Positions 23,661 to 37,536 of a stretch of 64,000 nt of DNA are shown here, in pieces. Each line of letters opens with the position of its first letter. Position 1 is the stretch's first letter. Location: positions 21,838,163-21,902,162 of the forward strand of contig NC_031770.1 of NCBI RefSeq assembly GCF_001522545.3, given 5' to 3'. This DNA comes from Parus major. Lineage: Eukaryota; Chordata; Aves; Passeriformes; Paridae. The position numbers and the translations under genes were made by a program. The notes under the pieces were generated by a model. That model was given only the letters and a program-made list of their open reading frames with translations, was not told where the DNA came from and searched no databases.

Positions 23661-26600
23661 AGCTGTGGAGACTCATGTCCCATGGAGCCAGCAGCTGGGG
23701 CAGGATGAGAGGTGTGGGTGAGAAGGAGGGAGATGCAGACCGGCAGTACCTGTTTGTGCTACTTCACTGTGACTGCTCGTGCAACTCTTCAGACCTACCT
23801 TTGTGTTTCATTTTTTAATCATCCTCCAAGATCTCAAGTAAACTTGCTTGTCTCACCCTAGCTAGGGCCAGCCCTTCCATCTATGCCCTCTGTGCCAACC
23901 ATACTCTGTCTCCTTCCCCAGAAAGCTCCTTTCCCTCTGCCAGCCTGTGATGGCTGTCCACACCAGAAGTGTACACAGCATCAGGCTGCCTTTGCTGCCT
24001 TTCCCCACTTCAGCCACATCTAATGAAATGTGGGCACATAGTGGTGTGATTTAGTTCAGCCTCCAATATTGTCACACTTCCAGGATTACTGTGGCTTTCA
24101 TGGTGCCCCCAGGAGGTGCATGAACACATGCAAGGTGTCCTGAAGAACTTCACAAGCTTTGGACTGTTGAATGGTCTTCTAAAAAGTGGAATATGACAAT
24201 CCCACCCTTGGGTGGGATGGGATCACATTCTCTGTTGCTTGCTCCCAGCATGGATTGTGTTTGCCTGCAGTGCTGGTACACCAGATTTATTCATGTACCT
24301 TCTGTCTTGTGTTTCATTTGCTTTGGCAACTCCCTAGCTCCTGGTCATGGTGGAACACCACTGTGTGCCCAGTCACCTGCATGACTGCCAGGACAGTGAT
24401 AGCCCACGTTATCTCTTGAGGGTAGCTCAGATTGTAGCCAAAGAAGAAATATTGTCCGCTCCATTTGGTCTCCAGTTCAACACTTACATGTGACATGTTA
24501 CTTGCTAGGTACTCCCACATGACTCATGACCACAAAAATAATAAAAAACTAATGGGTAAGCTGGCCTACAAGGTGTTACTTGTTTGCTGTTATTGTCCAG
24601 GGCTGCTGACTGCTGCTGAGGGATTTCTACTGTGTAATTATAGCCCAGCCTTAGCAGCTCTGCCAGTCTGAACGCTTTTGCTGAGTGGTATGTGTCCTTA
24701 TGGCTTCTATGAACGTGACTCCAGAAGATAATTACATGCACAGGAAGAAGACAGGATAGAAACCTGATTGGGAGGATAAGGAGAACTTGCTTTGTGCCAC
24801 CATAGGATTACATGCAAGAGTGTAGTATTGTCTGAAAGGAGAACAGTCAAGATATCATCAGCTACTCCTGTTACTACACCCCAGAATTCATCAAGGGATG
24901 AAGACAAAGAGACAGTTAATTATTCATGACATATGCATAAAAGGGGAAGAAACACACAGAGGGCTATTTCATCATTTTTCAGCCTACCAAGGCTTATTGG
25001 TTCATATTAAGCAGCTCTTCTTCTTTCAAATCTAATTTTGAAATTGGCCAACACAGTCTTCCCCTCTGGCATTGGTCAGGCCAGTGGTAAACTCAGATTT
25101 CTGTTCTTCTTGCTTAATTGGTACCTGTGAACCTAGGGTTTATTTTGCCTGCTTGCTCCAGCTTGTCTCAGGCCTTAATTGCGAGGTCTCTGGGGAAGGG
25201 CTTGTGCTGTATAACGGGCCAGTGTTCTTCAAATGGCTCAGCTTTTCCCCTTGGAAGAAGCTGATTCATCGACACGGAAATGTTTTGCACAATGGTCTTC
25301 ACTTTGCTTAAATTTCCAGTTAAAAGAATGACTCATTTTGATATGGCCAAAAGTGTATTCTCTTGTCTCATGTTGCAGTGTGGTGTACCAGACCTGCCTG
25401 GTGAGCTGAGGGCTGTGCTTCCCCACCCAGAGAAAGTGCGGGACTGTGCCTGAGCATGGGGTGGTGGCACAATCCTGTGTTGTATCTGATGCTGCATGAA
25501 ATCCCTCCACCTTCAGCAAGGCTGGGAGCTGATGGGAACAGTGCTGAGCTTCAGGCCAGTCTCCTGCTCTTCTCAGAGATCCACCTCAATCATGGTCTTC
25601 TCCTGCGAGATGTCATGTGGCCCTCAGATGCCCTTTCCATCATGTGAGCATGCATGTGCCTGCATGTTTTCCTCTGCTCAGGAACAGCTCTCACTTTGCC
25701 TTAGAGCATTTTGCAGTAAGACTGAAGTAACTCCATCCCAGTGAAGGAGTGCCTGACTATAAATTCCTTTCTCCGTCAATTACTTGTTCTGCTCCTGACT
25801 GTACCCCCTTTTTTATACCCATTTCCCAAAGGCACTTTCATTACTGCATAACAACAAGTTTTAATGAGCACGTTGTTGTTGGGATTCACAGAACAGGCTT
25901 TGTGCTGCTTCTGAAGAAAGTACACTTGGTAGAGATTATTTTTCTGCAACAGTTTAATGGAGAGGAAACTGAATGTGTCCCCATAGTGGTTTTCTTTCAG
26001 GATGAAATTGTCAGAAGGGTGGGAGCCAAAGCCAGCCTGGCCCCTGCACCTGTGAGTGCTTCAGAAGGAGCTGATGGTTGAGCTGGTCTTCACCAGAAGA
26101 GACAGTGGCTTGCAAATGAGGCTCCCCTGTCCTGGTTCCAAAGAGGTCAGCTTTGCTCTTCTCCCTGAGCACCCAGGAAGGCTGTTGGTATGCCACCATT
26201 GTTTTTTCTCCTTGTGCAGTGTGCTTTGTTTTTTAAGCAGTTCCATCCACAGCCTCATGGATGGACAAGGTAAGCAGTGTGCTGGAACTGAACATGGTGA
26301 CAGACTGAAAGCATGAGGGGGCCAACCACATTATAAACTTAGCCATAGTCATCAAAGTCTGCTGGTTTTCAGAAAGGAACCAGCTCATTCCCATCTATAT
26401 GTAGCTACTGAGAAATCAGCTAGGGGAGAAAAAGTGAATTTTGAGTATGATGGACACCACAACATGGAACTGGGCCAGGGATTCTCTCCTCCCAGGTCAG
26501 TCTGAGCAGAAATTATTGGGAACTGGACATTGCTGCAGCTGTGATGGTTTTTCGTTCTTGTTTCTAGTGTGCATGTTGGACACATCAATTAGGAGTCCAA

Positions 26601-28499
26601 GCAAAAACAATCAAAGGTGAAGGAGTAAGAGACACAACATCCTCCTCATCCTTGGTGGCATCCTGTTTATCTGACACCTGGAAAAATGGCTAAAGCCTCC
26701 TGCATACCTGATGAGCGGTTAATTGACAAAATTGGAACAGAAGTCTTTATGTTTAAGGGACCCAAAAGTCAGAAACACGTCACCTCCTATTTCAGGAAGT
26801 CATGCGTTGAGCAGCTGAACTTATATGAACTTTCCCTCAGCAGGGGATTTTGTCAGGAAAGTGTACTATTTAAAATTTGGTGAGTTACCAGTAGTTTGCT
26901 TCAAAAGGATCTATCCTACCCTTAATTAATATCCTTAGATCTAAGACTTTTATTTTGTTTAGGTGAACAAATGTTGTGAAATGCCTTTGTGAATCAAATC
27001 TAATCAAGTCGGTATTCCCCAGCTGGAGCCTGGAAACCTGCCCAGAGTGCCAGGCAGAGGAGAACGGTCTGATAGGCAAGGCGTGATGACAGCCTGCCAG
27101 AGGAGAGCTGAAAAAGGTGGAGCAGTGAACTGTCCCTAGCAGACTGTGATATTTCCGTGCTTTTCTTCTCTGAAACGCTTGAACTCCAAGACACACTGGG
27201 TGTGTGAGTTTACTCCAGTGAGCCTGAGGCAGTTTCATTTATGCAACTGTTTGCTCAGCAGATGAGAGGCCCAGCTCTCTCTGATCTCGGTGATATTCAG
27301 AGAACAGACTCTTCTGTAGCATTCTCCAGATCCAGATGGGCATCTGCCTGATGCCAGGTGTGGATGTGTTTTGCATTTTTCCAAGCCATATTTTTGAGGG
27401 GGCTTGAAAATGAATATCTGAGGCCCCTTGAAGACACTGAAGAAACTGCTAGTATTCAAGGGACAGGGTGAGCAGAAAGAAGAGACATGTTCCTGAGTTT
27501 TTATTCTGGACATGTGGGCATGGGTCACCTCCAGGGCTGGGGTGATACATTTCCATGGGTCCTGGGCAACACATGCCAAGGGATCTTGGACACGGAGATA
27601 CATAGCCCTGTCAGCCTCAGCACAGCAGCATCTAGAAGGTAGACTATTGTCCAGGGTCTCAGTGGATTTGCCAAGCCTTCCCCAAGTGATCTGCCACATC
27701 ACAGATCTGGCAGTGACAATTCTGGTTGCCTCCCAAAAGCCAAAGGCTTGCCCTTTAACCAGGTCACACGAGAAAACCAGGGACATGATCTCTGCAGAAG
27801 TTTGTGTCTGTGGTGGAGCTCCACAGCAGCGTCTGCAAGCACAGGTGTGCTCCTCAGAGACATTGGCAGTCCTGGTATGTGGCTCCCACAGGGCTGGCTG
27901 GCCACACAGAGGGAGCCGCAGCTGCAAATTGGCATCTCAGAATGTGCTGATGTCTATTCTGTACTGATCTGCACAGGTGGAGCAACCAGCTTGACTTGAC
28001 ATATGCTAATCCGAGAGGCAGCGAGGAGTCCTCTTGTCCTGCCATGTCTCCTCATGGGAGTCTGTGGTGCTGGCAGTACAGCGCCGTCCAGCACCAGCAC
28101 TTACCACATGCTTATTAACGGGAAAATTAGGAGGAATGTACCTGGCACGTCAGCTATGCTGGGCATCACGGGGCTGGCAGCCTTCAGGAAGTGCTGTGGT
28201 TCACAAAGTGGAATGAGAGGACAGCATCAGCTCACCCCTCCTTCGCATCGGACTAACAAGCAGATGTGTGCCCTGGCTGAGCATTGTGCACACACGCTGT
28301 GTTGAGTGCAGGGATCTCAGGTCTTTTAGGGAAGGCAGGGAGCCAGAGCCCTACAGCACACAAGCCTGGAGGATTACCACAGCCCTTCAGTATCGAATCC
28401 AAAGATCCCGATGTGACCCAGAGCAGAATGTAGGACAGCCTTGCATCAGGCCCAAAGTACACACCTGCCTTTTAAAAACAAGCAGCAAGTTTGATTACA
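23661..28499. other. Intergenic region with one long unexplained minus-strand frame
   Basis: I recognise no gene. The longest reading frame outside GC islands is on the minus strand at 27235-27927 (230 codons). Its product is Cys-, His- and Ser-rich with no domain, signal peptide or membrane segment I can identify, and a 151-codon frame opposes it. I do not call it a gene. The rest holds only short frames. Confidence 0.45.
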
Positions 28500-29560
28500 G
28501 CACGGCGTGGCAGCCTGAGCGGAGAGACAAACAACGTGACTGGTACTTATTATCGGGACTGTAATTATGCCCGGCGGTCCCATGCCGCCTGCACCCCAGC
28601 GTGCGAAGCGTTGTACCAGACATGATAAAAGATCATCCCTGGCCTGAAGAAATCAGAATCTCATTTAAAAACATCCCGGGAGGGCGAGCCAAATGTGGAT
28701 GGTGTAAGGGACTAAGGTTGGGAAAAAGCGGGGTGAGTTTGATTACAGATAAGGCTGATGCTTCCTGGAGGCTGTCGCGGATCCGGGAGGGTTTGCCGGC
28801 ACCTCTGCCGCGCCGCCAGTGGGAATGGGCATGCGGGCCGTGGAGGCAAGACACGACAGCGTTATAGGCTTTTTGTTGAGGAGGAGGGAGGTGGGCTGCA
28901 GCTATATATATACATTTAAATATATGCATGTGCGTGTGTGCATATATCCAGAAGGGAGGAGAAAGCTCATCCCCCACTGGAGGATGGGGGCACGCAGGGC
29001 CCTGTGCCAGGAGCCGAGACCACGGCCCCCGGCGGAGCNNNNNNNNNNNNNNNNNNNNNNNNNNNNNNNNNNNNNNNNNNNNNNNNNNNNNNNNNNNNNN
29101 NNNNNNNNNNNNNNNNNNNNNNNNNNNNNNNNNNNNNNNNNNNNNNNNNNNNNNNNNNNNNNNNNNNNNNNNNNNNNGGAGCCCGGGGAGCCGCCTGGCC
29201 CCCTTCCCTCCGCCGCCCCGCACCCCCGCAAATACCGCGGGTGATTCGAGAGAGCTCCCAGGAAAGGGGCGCCCCGGAGGGCTGAGCACGGCCCGCGCCG
29301 GGAGCGGAGCCGGGAGCAGCCCCCTGTCCCGGCCGGGCGCCGGCAGCAGGAGCCAGCGAGGCCCGGGCCCAGGAGAGAGCAGCCAGAAGTGGCTAACCCG
29401 AGGCCGGGGCGAAGCCGGGCTGTGTGCCAGTGGTTGCGCTTTGATTTATTAGCAGCGTTATTGATTTTCACCTCTGTCTGGGCGCCGGCTTTGGAGCAGC
29501 TCCCAGCTGGCTGCCCTCCATATGCTGCGGCCTCGCCAGCCCGCCGCACCTTTCCAGAGC
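28500..29560. promoter_or_regulatory. CpG island (interrupted by a gap), candidate promoter
   Basis: CpG density rises from about 28500 and is very high on both sides of the gap, with many GCGC, CCGG and GGCGCC words at 29178-29420. AT-rich words such as tttgatttattagcagcgttattgatt (broken here across 29440-29470) are embedded in the GC-rich DNA, a look seen in conserved promoters and enhancers. A good splice donor lies on the + strand at 28733 (GCGGG then GTGAGT). TATATATA at 28903-28910 is part of a TA/TG-rich stretch and may not be a TATA box. No gene start is recognised, so the transcript served, if any, and its strand are unknown. Confidence 0.6.
29039..29177. other. Assembly gap (139 N)
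   Basis: There are 139 unresolved bases inside the CpG-richest part of the island, typical of very GC-rich sequence that is hard to read. Frames that run through the Ns are meaningless. Confidence 0.99.
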
Positions 29561-31982
29561 GGGAGGCGCTGGGAGGCTCAGGCCTCGCTCTGCTCCTGGG
29601 GAAGACACATCTGGCGTTCCTCGGGTTACCTGCTGGTAATTATTGACACCGGACATCGCAACTTTCTGGTTACAGATGGGACTTCTGCACTACTAGGAGG
29701 GTCTCCAGGGCACTTAGTGCTATTTTTGGCATATTCTGGATCCTCTTCTTGGAGTAGGGAGGAGCTGATTTCTACAACCCCCAGGCTGAACACACTTTCC
29801 CCTCCATTTTACTTGGAAGCAAGTGTTCTGCAGGCTGTAGATTTGGCAAGCTCTGTTCAGGAATCTAGCCATGGGGAGAAGGGAGGTCTCTCAATCCCCC
29901 GGCAATCTCTGTGAGTGTGGTATTAACCTACTCACCAAAGAGAGCCAATTTCTCCTTCTTGCCAGAATCCTGTAGAGCAGGGTTGCTGCAGATGAGTCTT
30001 TCTTCCTAGCAAACAGACATATCTGAGCCACTAACCTTGCTCTCACAATGCACAAAGGGCAGCATTTAACCATGTTACATTTTCAAGCAATCTTAACTTA
30101 ATTATCCTTTTGAGCAGATTTTAATAGCTTTCTCTGCTTCCTCTGGCTTGGAATTTGCTTTGATAATTAAAGAACCTAAAATTTCATATGTTTCTTTATG
30201 ATGCCTGAAATTTACTACAGAAATCCATTTTCTCCTCCAGTTTGAATAGATTACCAGATCTAATAAGAGATGACAGGCAAGAATTTTGCACAGCAGGTTA
30301 CACACCAAATAACAGTGTCTCTGCAGGCACCTGCCCTCTGAGACAACACACTCAGGGTAGTTTTGGAAGGGAAATCCCCTTATTCCCTAGGCATACTTAA
30401 TCTCCAGCACCCCTGTGCTGTTTGTATGTCTGTGCACAATTGTTCTGGCATGTGTTCAAAGCACTTTGTAAGCACTAACACCCAGTGGGGCTGGGGGTGG
30501 TGGGCAGTCAACCTGCTACTGGTGCTTTTCTTGGGTGGTGGTATGGCCAACAGCAGTCCCTTGGGCAGGCCAGGGAGCAAACACATGAGGAGCCAACCTC
30601 TTCCCTTCCTTAAGCTTTCTACATTCTTCACTGGTTTTTTTTGCCTTTTTGGGGTATTCAGTTTACAGGGTTCCCCCCCAGATACAGGTGTCTCAGTGTG
30701 AGTGATATGAGCTGCAGTGGTACAGTCTGCTATCATTGCTTCTGTGCAAGGTCTCACAGTTTTTTGGTCTCCCTGAGTGCCTTCACAGAATTACAGAATC
30801 CTTGCTTTTGGATTAAAAAAAAAAAAAAAAAATCAATTCTGGCACTCGTCTTTCTAGAAAGAAGCTTCACAACAGAATTGGAGCACACCCAAGAGGCTCA
30901 AAATCAGAAGAGAAATAAAAATATCCTGAACTTGATTTTATGTTAAAACTGGCAATTTTGAAAGCACATTTTAAGTGCGAGGATAGGGGAATAAGTGGAT
31001 TTTGATACTTGATTTTGGTGTTGGAAATAACTGTCTCAGTGCAGGTGGGAATATTTGCTTCCACCACGTGTCTAATGCAGAACTGGTCTGTGCATAATGG
31101 TGGGAGCTGAGAGTTAGGATCATTCTAATCTGCTTCAGTTTTAGAGACTTCTGGGCTCAGAGGTGCTAGCTGGCACTGTCCTGGATGTGCATTATGCCAC
31201 CAAACCATCTCAAGCAAAGTTCCCTTCCCACAGGTGGGTATTAGCAAGCACCACTTCTTCTGGTGCTTTCCAGTGCCTCTCTTCATTTCCTCCTCTTCAC
31301 CAGCTGTCAGTTTGCTAGATGGCTTCTGAATGTGGCAGGTGAATGCAATCATGACCATCACAGCAACTCACACCAGATCTGACTGACCACTCTTTTAGCA
31401 CTCTTGGAGCAAAATTATGTGGTGTTGGGTAGAGTGCTGTGGAGTGACAATGGTTTTGGGGGGTTGAAGATCTTCTTCCCAAAGCACAAGCTGAGTGCCA
31501 GAGCCCCAGCACACAGGAGACTGTGTGTGGTCTCCATTACCAGCCAGCTTGGGCTGCAGAAGGGCTGGACCATCTGATCTCATGGAGAAGACTGAGTGGG
31601 CAGTAAGACACTTTCTGGAGATGAGCACCTGGCAGGGATCCTCCTGCCTGGAGGGAGAAATTAGTGAACAGTAGGTTTTTTTAGTATGAAGGAATAATGC
31701 AGCATCTGGACAAAACATAAGCTATGCAATCATTTTACCTGCCTTAGTGCCTATAGTCTTGCTTGCTTGAGGTATTTAGGAGATTAACTAATTTCTGCAC
31801 TCCCACAGACAAATTAAATGATGCTGTGTACAACAGATATTGTATAACAAGTTTATTAAAGCCTGGAGAAGGCTTGGGCTCCTATGAACAAAGATGTGGG
31901 TGGAGATGTGGATTCATTTGAATGTGTCTACATGATATTTTTGTGTATAGGGGTATTTAAAACCACCTTTACAATTGGCAAA
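29561..31982. other. Intergenic region, no gene seen
   Basis: This is AT-rich sequence with short frames. An 18-base A run lies at 30815-30832, without an upstream AATAAA or recognisable retrocopy. Nothing else is evident. Confidence 0.55.
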
Positions 31983-32224
31983 GTGGCCTTAAGTTGTAAA
32001 AAGAGTCAGACTGGACACAAAGAAGCAATGTTTCCCTGTGAGGACAGTTGAACCCTCGAGCAAGTTGCCCCGAGAAGCTATTTGCTGCATCTTTAGAAGT
32101 TTTCAAAATTCAGAAGAATAAAGCACTGAGCAACCTGGTCTGGCCTCATTGCTGGCACTAATGTGATCAGGAGGGTGGGCTGAGACACCCTGAGGTGCCT
32201 TCCAGGCCTGAATTATTGCTGATC
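31983..32224 (+). mobile_element. CR1 LINE 3' end fragment
   Basis: The text follows the CR1 3' region in sense order: ggccttaagttg, cagactggacac, ccctgtgaggacag, gagcaagttgcccc, then gagcaacctggtctggcct, caggagggtgggctgag and ccctgaggtgccttccaggcctgaattatt. The end resembles the CR1 terminal ATTCT-type words but is decayed. It is a truncated, old copy with no intact reverse transcriptase frame. CR1 is the dominant LINE of birds. Confidence 0.85.
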
Positions 32225-35200
32225 CAGTCTCCATTCCTGAGAGGATTGGGTTCCACCATGCAGCCGTGGCTCAAGCGGTCCGTGTGCGCACACCCACGCA
32301 GACAGGGCTCAGCCCTTCCCTCCCTCCCTGAGCAGCTGGTATGTCGCTGGTGGGTGATGTCATCCCATTTGCTTACTTACGAGAGGCATCATTAGTGAGT
32401 AAGTAATTTCTGTGATGCTGCTGCTAGCGCAAATGAAGGTAGAGCCGGGTTAAGCAGGCCCAGGGCAATGAGGGCACACTCTGCACGGCGGGCTATGGAG
32501 AAAATTGCTGCAGGAAGCCAGAGGGCCGGATTACTGGAGATCAGAGGATCGGGGAGGACTGGGTTTGTTTCCTATTCGCCACACCCTTCGAGGCAAAGCA
32601 GCGCCGGGAGATGGTTTTTAGTCTGTTGCCATAAGGGAGCTCAGTAAATGCCTGTTCCTTGTCAATGCCCTTTACCCAAAATGACCTGCTTTTGGCCAAT
32701 AAATGCAGGCTCAGCTTATTGAAAAAAACAACTTTCAAAAATCAGCCACTGTTCTAAGATCACTTTTTCTGTTTGTCTGAGTGAATTTCTGTGTCAGTTT
32801 TGCCTTGTGAGACTGGACCAAACCCCAGAGTGACCAAGGCAAACAGCAGCTGAGGACTACAGCTTGCGGGGGATATATGGACCTCACAGCATCAGGAAAA
32901 GCTGCTCTGCAGACTTGAGAGAAAACTTTAAAGGAAAAATTCAGGAAAAGAGGGAAGGAACTTCTTGGAGGTTGTTTGAGAAGGAGAGACACCCTGGTGG
33001 TTTCTTCTCCCCTGCCTGAGTGCTATTATTGCTGTTCCAGTGGCATAGAAATAGTAGTAGTGCTCTTTTGGGGCAGAAATGGTGCACAAGAGTGTTTGCC
33101 ACTGAGGAGGTATCTCAGGCCAAACAGAAAAGATAAAGGAAGGATGGCAGCTAGAGAGGGCTGGCCAGGGCACGTGTTACCCTGTCTCCTGACTGTACCA
33201 CAGAACTCACCCCTGGAGATGTGAGTCAGACTCTAGATTCTCATGAGCTCTGAGGGAATTTAGAGTGTAGACAGCTTATACCTATCATAGCTCAGTCAGA
33301 GTCTGACCCTTCCCACCTCACGTAATTTAGCAGATGATGTTCCTGCCCAGCTTAGCCTACACAACATTGGTTTGCTCATGTTGCTAGTAAAGGTGTTGTT
33401 TGGATTGGCACACAAGACTGGGTGAACAGCAAGGAAAGGAAGTGCAAATGCAAAGCCCTTTGGTAGTCAGGGTAATTATCATTGCTCATAGACTCACTAA
33501 TAAGGATTTTGCTGCTGTGAAAGAATAAGTATTGAACAACATCCTAAAAATTACATTCTCTGTAAGATGGGAGATCAGACCCTTGGAGGAGAGGAAAACA
33601 AAGCAGAGCTGGGGACCTTACTGATTATCAGAACTCTGAAATGTTATTAGGAAAGCCATCACCGTATCTCAGGTGGCTGAGGGAAGGCAAGGAGACAGCT
33701 TCCAGCAGGGTTCAGGGCATCATGGTCTGTTCTCCTGCTGATCTGAGACCCCTTGGTGGGAATACGGCAGCCGTGAGCACTTAGCGTGTGCTGGCTGCAG
33801 GCGTGGAAAGCCACCAGTGGCAGCTGCGAGTCAGAGGAGCACTGCTGGGCACGCAGCTGGGGTCGGGGTGGAGCATGAGGTGATGTGACATGCTGGGCCC
33901 TTCTGCCAAAGCAGGAGCACAGCGGGAGCCAAGCTGTGAGCCCTGCAAAGAGAAATTACAGCAGTGAAGATGTGCCACGAGTGTGTGCATTTCTGCAGAG
34001 AGACCCTAATGGGATCAAACCAAGCGATAAATGGGAGAGGAACACCCTAGAACTGCGTGAGCTCTTGGGCTTTCCCAGGAAAGGAGTGTCTGAAAGGGCT
34101 GTGGAGACTTGTCTTCTGCATCCACCCCCACCCTATCTGCACCAAGAGGCAGCTGGAGAGGAAGGAGGGAATTTTCATCCTACCAACATCTGCCTAACAC
34201 TACATCTTGGCTATAATTTGGGTTAAGGACAAAGGATCACCAGCTAACCTGGAAGATTCCTGTTCCCAGTATAACTCACACTGTGATACCCACAAGGTAC
34301 ACAGCTGTACAAAGCTGGGTATTAACCTAAGCCTACACCTCAGCCTAATGTAGGCACATCCCTATCAGGAGTTTTGTTTGTGCATTTAATCACCAGTTCA
34401 TGTACCACTGGAAACTGATGCTGGCACCTGATCCTTCTGGGCATGATTCCAAAGAAGCTGGGAGCACGCCTCTGGCCCTCAAGCTGGAACTCACTGAGAT
34501 TGAGATGAAGTAGCTCAGCCACCCTCTGTGGAGAGGATGGGCTTGGGATCTGGGGAGGAGCCCCCCTCCTTGCACTCATCCTGGCTGACACAGCCTGCAC
34601 CCCCTCCCTAGGGCGGCCTGCCTGATTTAGGAATCCATCCCTGGGCACTGCCCTTGAGGCTGTCTGGTCAGGGAGACCTGCTCTCTCCTTGTCTTTTGAT
34701 ACATTTTTTGGCATCTCCAAGGACTGCGCTCCAGTGTGTTCGGCCAGTCTAAGGGTGACAGAAATCACAGGGAATATAAAAGTAAAATTTTTTGTTACTA
34801 CACAAACCTAAATGCAGTTACTGCTCTATGTATAGTTTTGAAGCAAAACTATTCTTATAATCACATTCATTAGCAATTAACAGTTTATAGATGGAAGTGT
34901 ACCTAAAGATATGCATGTGTTGCTGCTTGATTATAATGAAAAATTTCAAAAAGAAAAAAAAAAAGTAGTTTTCTTTGTTCTATCTCTTTTATGTGAAGTT
35001 AGAACTTGGTTAAATCAGTTAACCACCATCCTACACTTCAGAATAATGCTGCTAAAAATGAAACATAGAATTAGCCTGTCAATTTTCTGTCGCTCACTTG
35101 CGATTCAAGCTGTCCTTCTGCAAAGCTTTTAGTTTCCATTAAAATACCTTGCTGCAAATGCCTGGAGCATTAGCAGCAGCAGCAGCAGCAGCAGCTGTGA

Positions 35201-37536
35201 TCAACCCCAAACTGGTCCAGTACTCATCTTCAAGCACACCCTGCCTGGCCAGGGCTGTCCTGCGTGTCACCTCTCACTCAGGGACAAATTCTGCTAATCC
35301 TCTCTGAAAAGACCCTCTTATAGTAAATGCTGTCAGGAGCACAGCTGTGCTCTCCTGCCTGCATGCCCAAACTGTGCCCCATGGCATGTCCAGCCCTTCC
35401 TGGCTATGCCAGGGGTGCTCATGGTTACTCCATGGCCCTGGCATGGACTAGCAGGGCTGGCTGCCTGCCCAGCACAGCCCCCAATGCTGTGCACTGAGAT
35501 GGCTGTGGGGCTGCCTGTTTTCTGCTGGTGCTGGGAAACAAGGAGCTTCCAGGTAGGTTTTGCTACGAGTATTGTGAGGCTACTGGGCACCTGCTGTGAG
35601 CCTCAGGAATGAGCCTGGGAGGAGTACAGATGTGACCAAGAGCAATCTTCCCTCCTTCAAAGTAAATCTGTGATGCTGGAATTCAGCTGGGCTTGGCTCA
35701 AATGGCACAAAGAGCAGCTCTGGCACAAGCCCAGGCATGTGCATGAGAGGGCCAGAATGAGAGCCACATGGGCCAGTGTTCTCAGCATGTGCTATAAGGA
35801 GCCAACTTACTCTGGCAAAAGCAGGAGGTGCAGGTCAGATCTAACACAGGACCACTCCTTCCATGTCAGTGAGAGTCCCTCCAGAAAGACAATACTGGGA
35901 TTCCTGTCTCAGGCAAAGAGTCCTTGTCAGTTTTTGCAGGACATTGTAGGTTTTGATTATGCAGCTTATCTAACAGATGGGAGGCAGTGCTATTTAGGTT
36001 GTAATACACATTCAGGTTTGTTTGGGCTATTTTTGTGCTGGAGGAAAATTTTTCTCTGCTGGATCATGGAGAGACCTGCTCTGCTCCCATCTGTTTGAAC
36101 AGGGAGTGTCTTTCATCAATAGGCCAGGCAAGCTGGCTAAAACTCCCTCTGAGATTCTGCTCCTTCAGTCCTGAGAAATTCTAAATTTTATCTTTGAGCT
36201 GTTGAGATCAAACAGAATTTTTTTTAGAAGCCTGAGGGGAGTCTAGAGGTGAATTTATTTCTAATTTTAGCTGGAAGACCCTGTGTCTGTGTCAGCTGGC
36301 ACACAGCCATGCCCAAAGCCACCTGAAGTGCTTTGCCCCATAGAAACTCTGAGGCTTTCTGTTTTATGCCTTCAATCCACAAGCTGCCACTATGATTTTC
36401 CAGGCAGTCACTCTGCTTAATGCTAATTTTAGGATTTCACCTAAAGTTTGTAACAAAGCTTGGCCTTGCTTTTCCTCCATAGGTTGAAATGCCTATATCA
36501 CATCACTAGTGCCAAGAAACTTGTGCCAACTGAAACCAGTTTAAGCCATGGTGCAGCCTCCATGCAGGCCTCGGATGCAAATTTCCATGCCTGGTTGGAT
36601 CCGGCATATTCCAGTACTAACAGCAGTAACCATTCCTGAAGAAAGACCTAAGGGAAAGCTGATCAGTGTTTGCCACCACACCACACCAGCACCTGCCAGA
36701 GCAGTGCTCGAGGACATGACCTGGTATGGACATGTTCAGGCACAGCCTGATGAAATCTGGTGATGAAATCTCTGTTGTTTCTAGCACTTAAATAGCTAGT
36801 TATAGGCCCAAAGGGAACTGTGAACCAGGGGTTTTGCCAGGGAGGGAAGCAGGCTATGAGAAAGAGGGATGTCTTGGGCCTTAAAGATGCCACATTCAGA
36901 TTGGGCAGTAATAATTTTCAAGTAGCTAAAAGCCTTCCCATGGTGCAGGGGGGCACATGACCTTGTAGTAAAACTGCCTTGCTTCTAGCTATTCCATCTA
37001 TTCCTGTTCCTTAAAAAGCTGCTGTGTGCTTTGGTGCTGCTGAGAGTGAGTGCTGGTCAGGGCCAAACCCTTCCTCCAGCTCTATGCAAGGGCTCACTGT
37101 AATATTTGGTGGGGCTTTTTTTTTTTTCAGCAGAAACTGTCAAACACATTAAGAAATGCATATGCTACTGTTAGGCAGAGATCATCAAGATTTGGGACTG
37201 GTTTGGTTGCTGTCACCTCTAACTCAAGCTGCATCAGGAAAGTTTGCTCACTCCTGGGCCCTGCCTGGTGGCCGCATAGGAAGAAATGTCAGTGCTCCTG
37301 GCAGTTCACCTCTACTTGCAGGAATCAGCCCACATCTGGTCCCAAACTCCCTTGGAATGCAAGGAGCTTGACTCTTTGCTTTGATAGCTTGTTTTCCTTT
37401 CAAAGGCTGCAGTGTCTGCAGTTGAAAGGCATGGGTTTTGAACATAACACCTCTCCCTTAAGAGAGAGTTTCTGACTTTCTCAGAGAGCCTTAAAACTTC
37501 TGCTAGGGTCTCAGGAAGCAAAAGCAGTGGTGTTAG
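32225..37536. other. Intergenic region, no gene seen
   Basis: There are only short frames. An AGC triplet run lies at 35172-35195. Around 32230-32620 the sequence is slightly richer in CpG but is not an island. No RNA gene or transposon copy is recognised. Confidence 0.5.
35172..35195. repeat. (AGC)8 trinucleotide repeat
   Basis: There are eight perfect AGC units. No open frame of interest uses it. Confidence 0.95.

Noticed and set aside
28903..28910. TATA box for the 28.5 kb island
   Set aside because: TATATATA is part of a longer TA/TG-rich stretch and no transcript start is known, so it is not listed as a promoter element.
28633..29549. Frames of 115-218 codons on both strands around 29 kb
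   Set aside because: They are open only because they read through the 139-base N gap.
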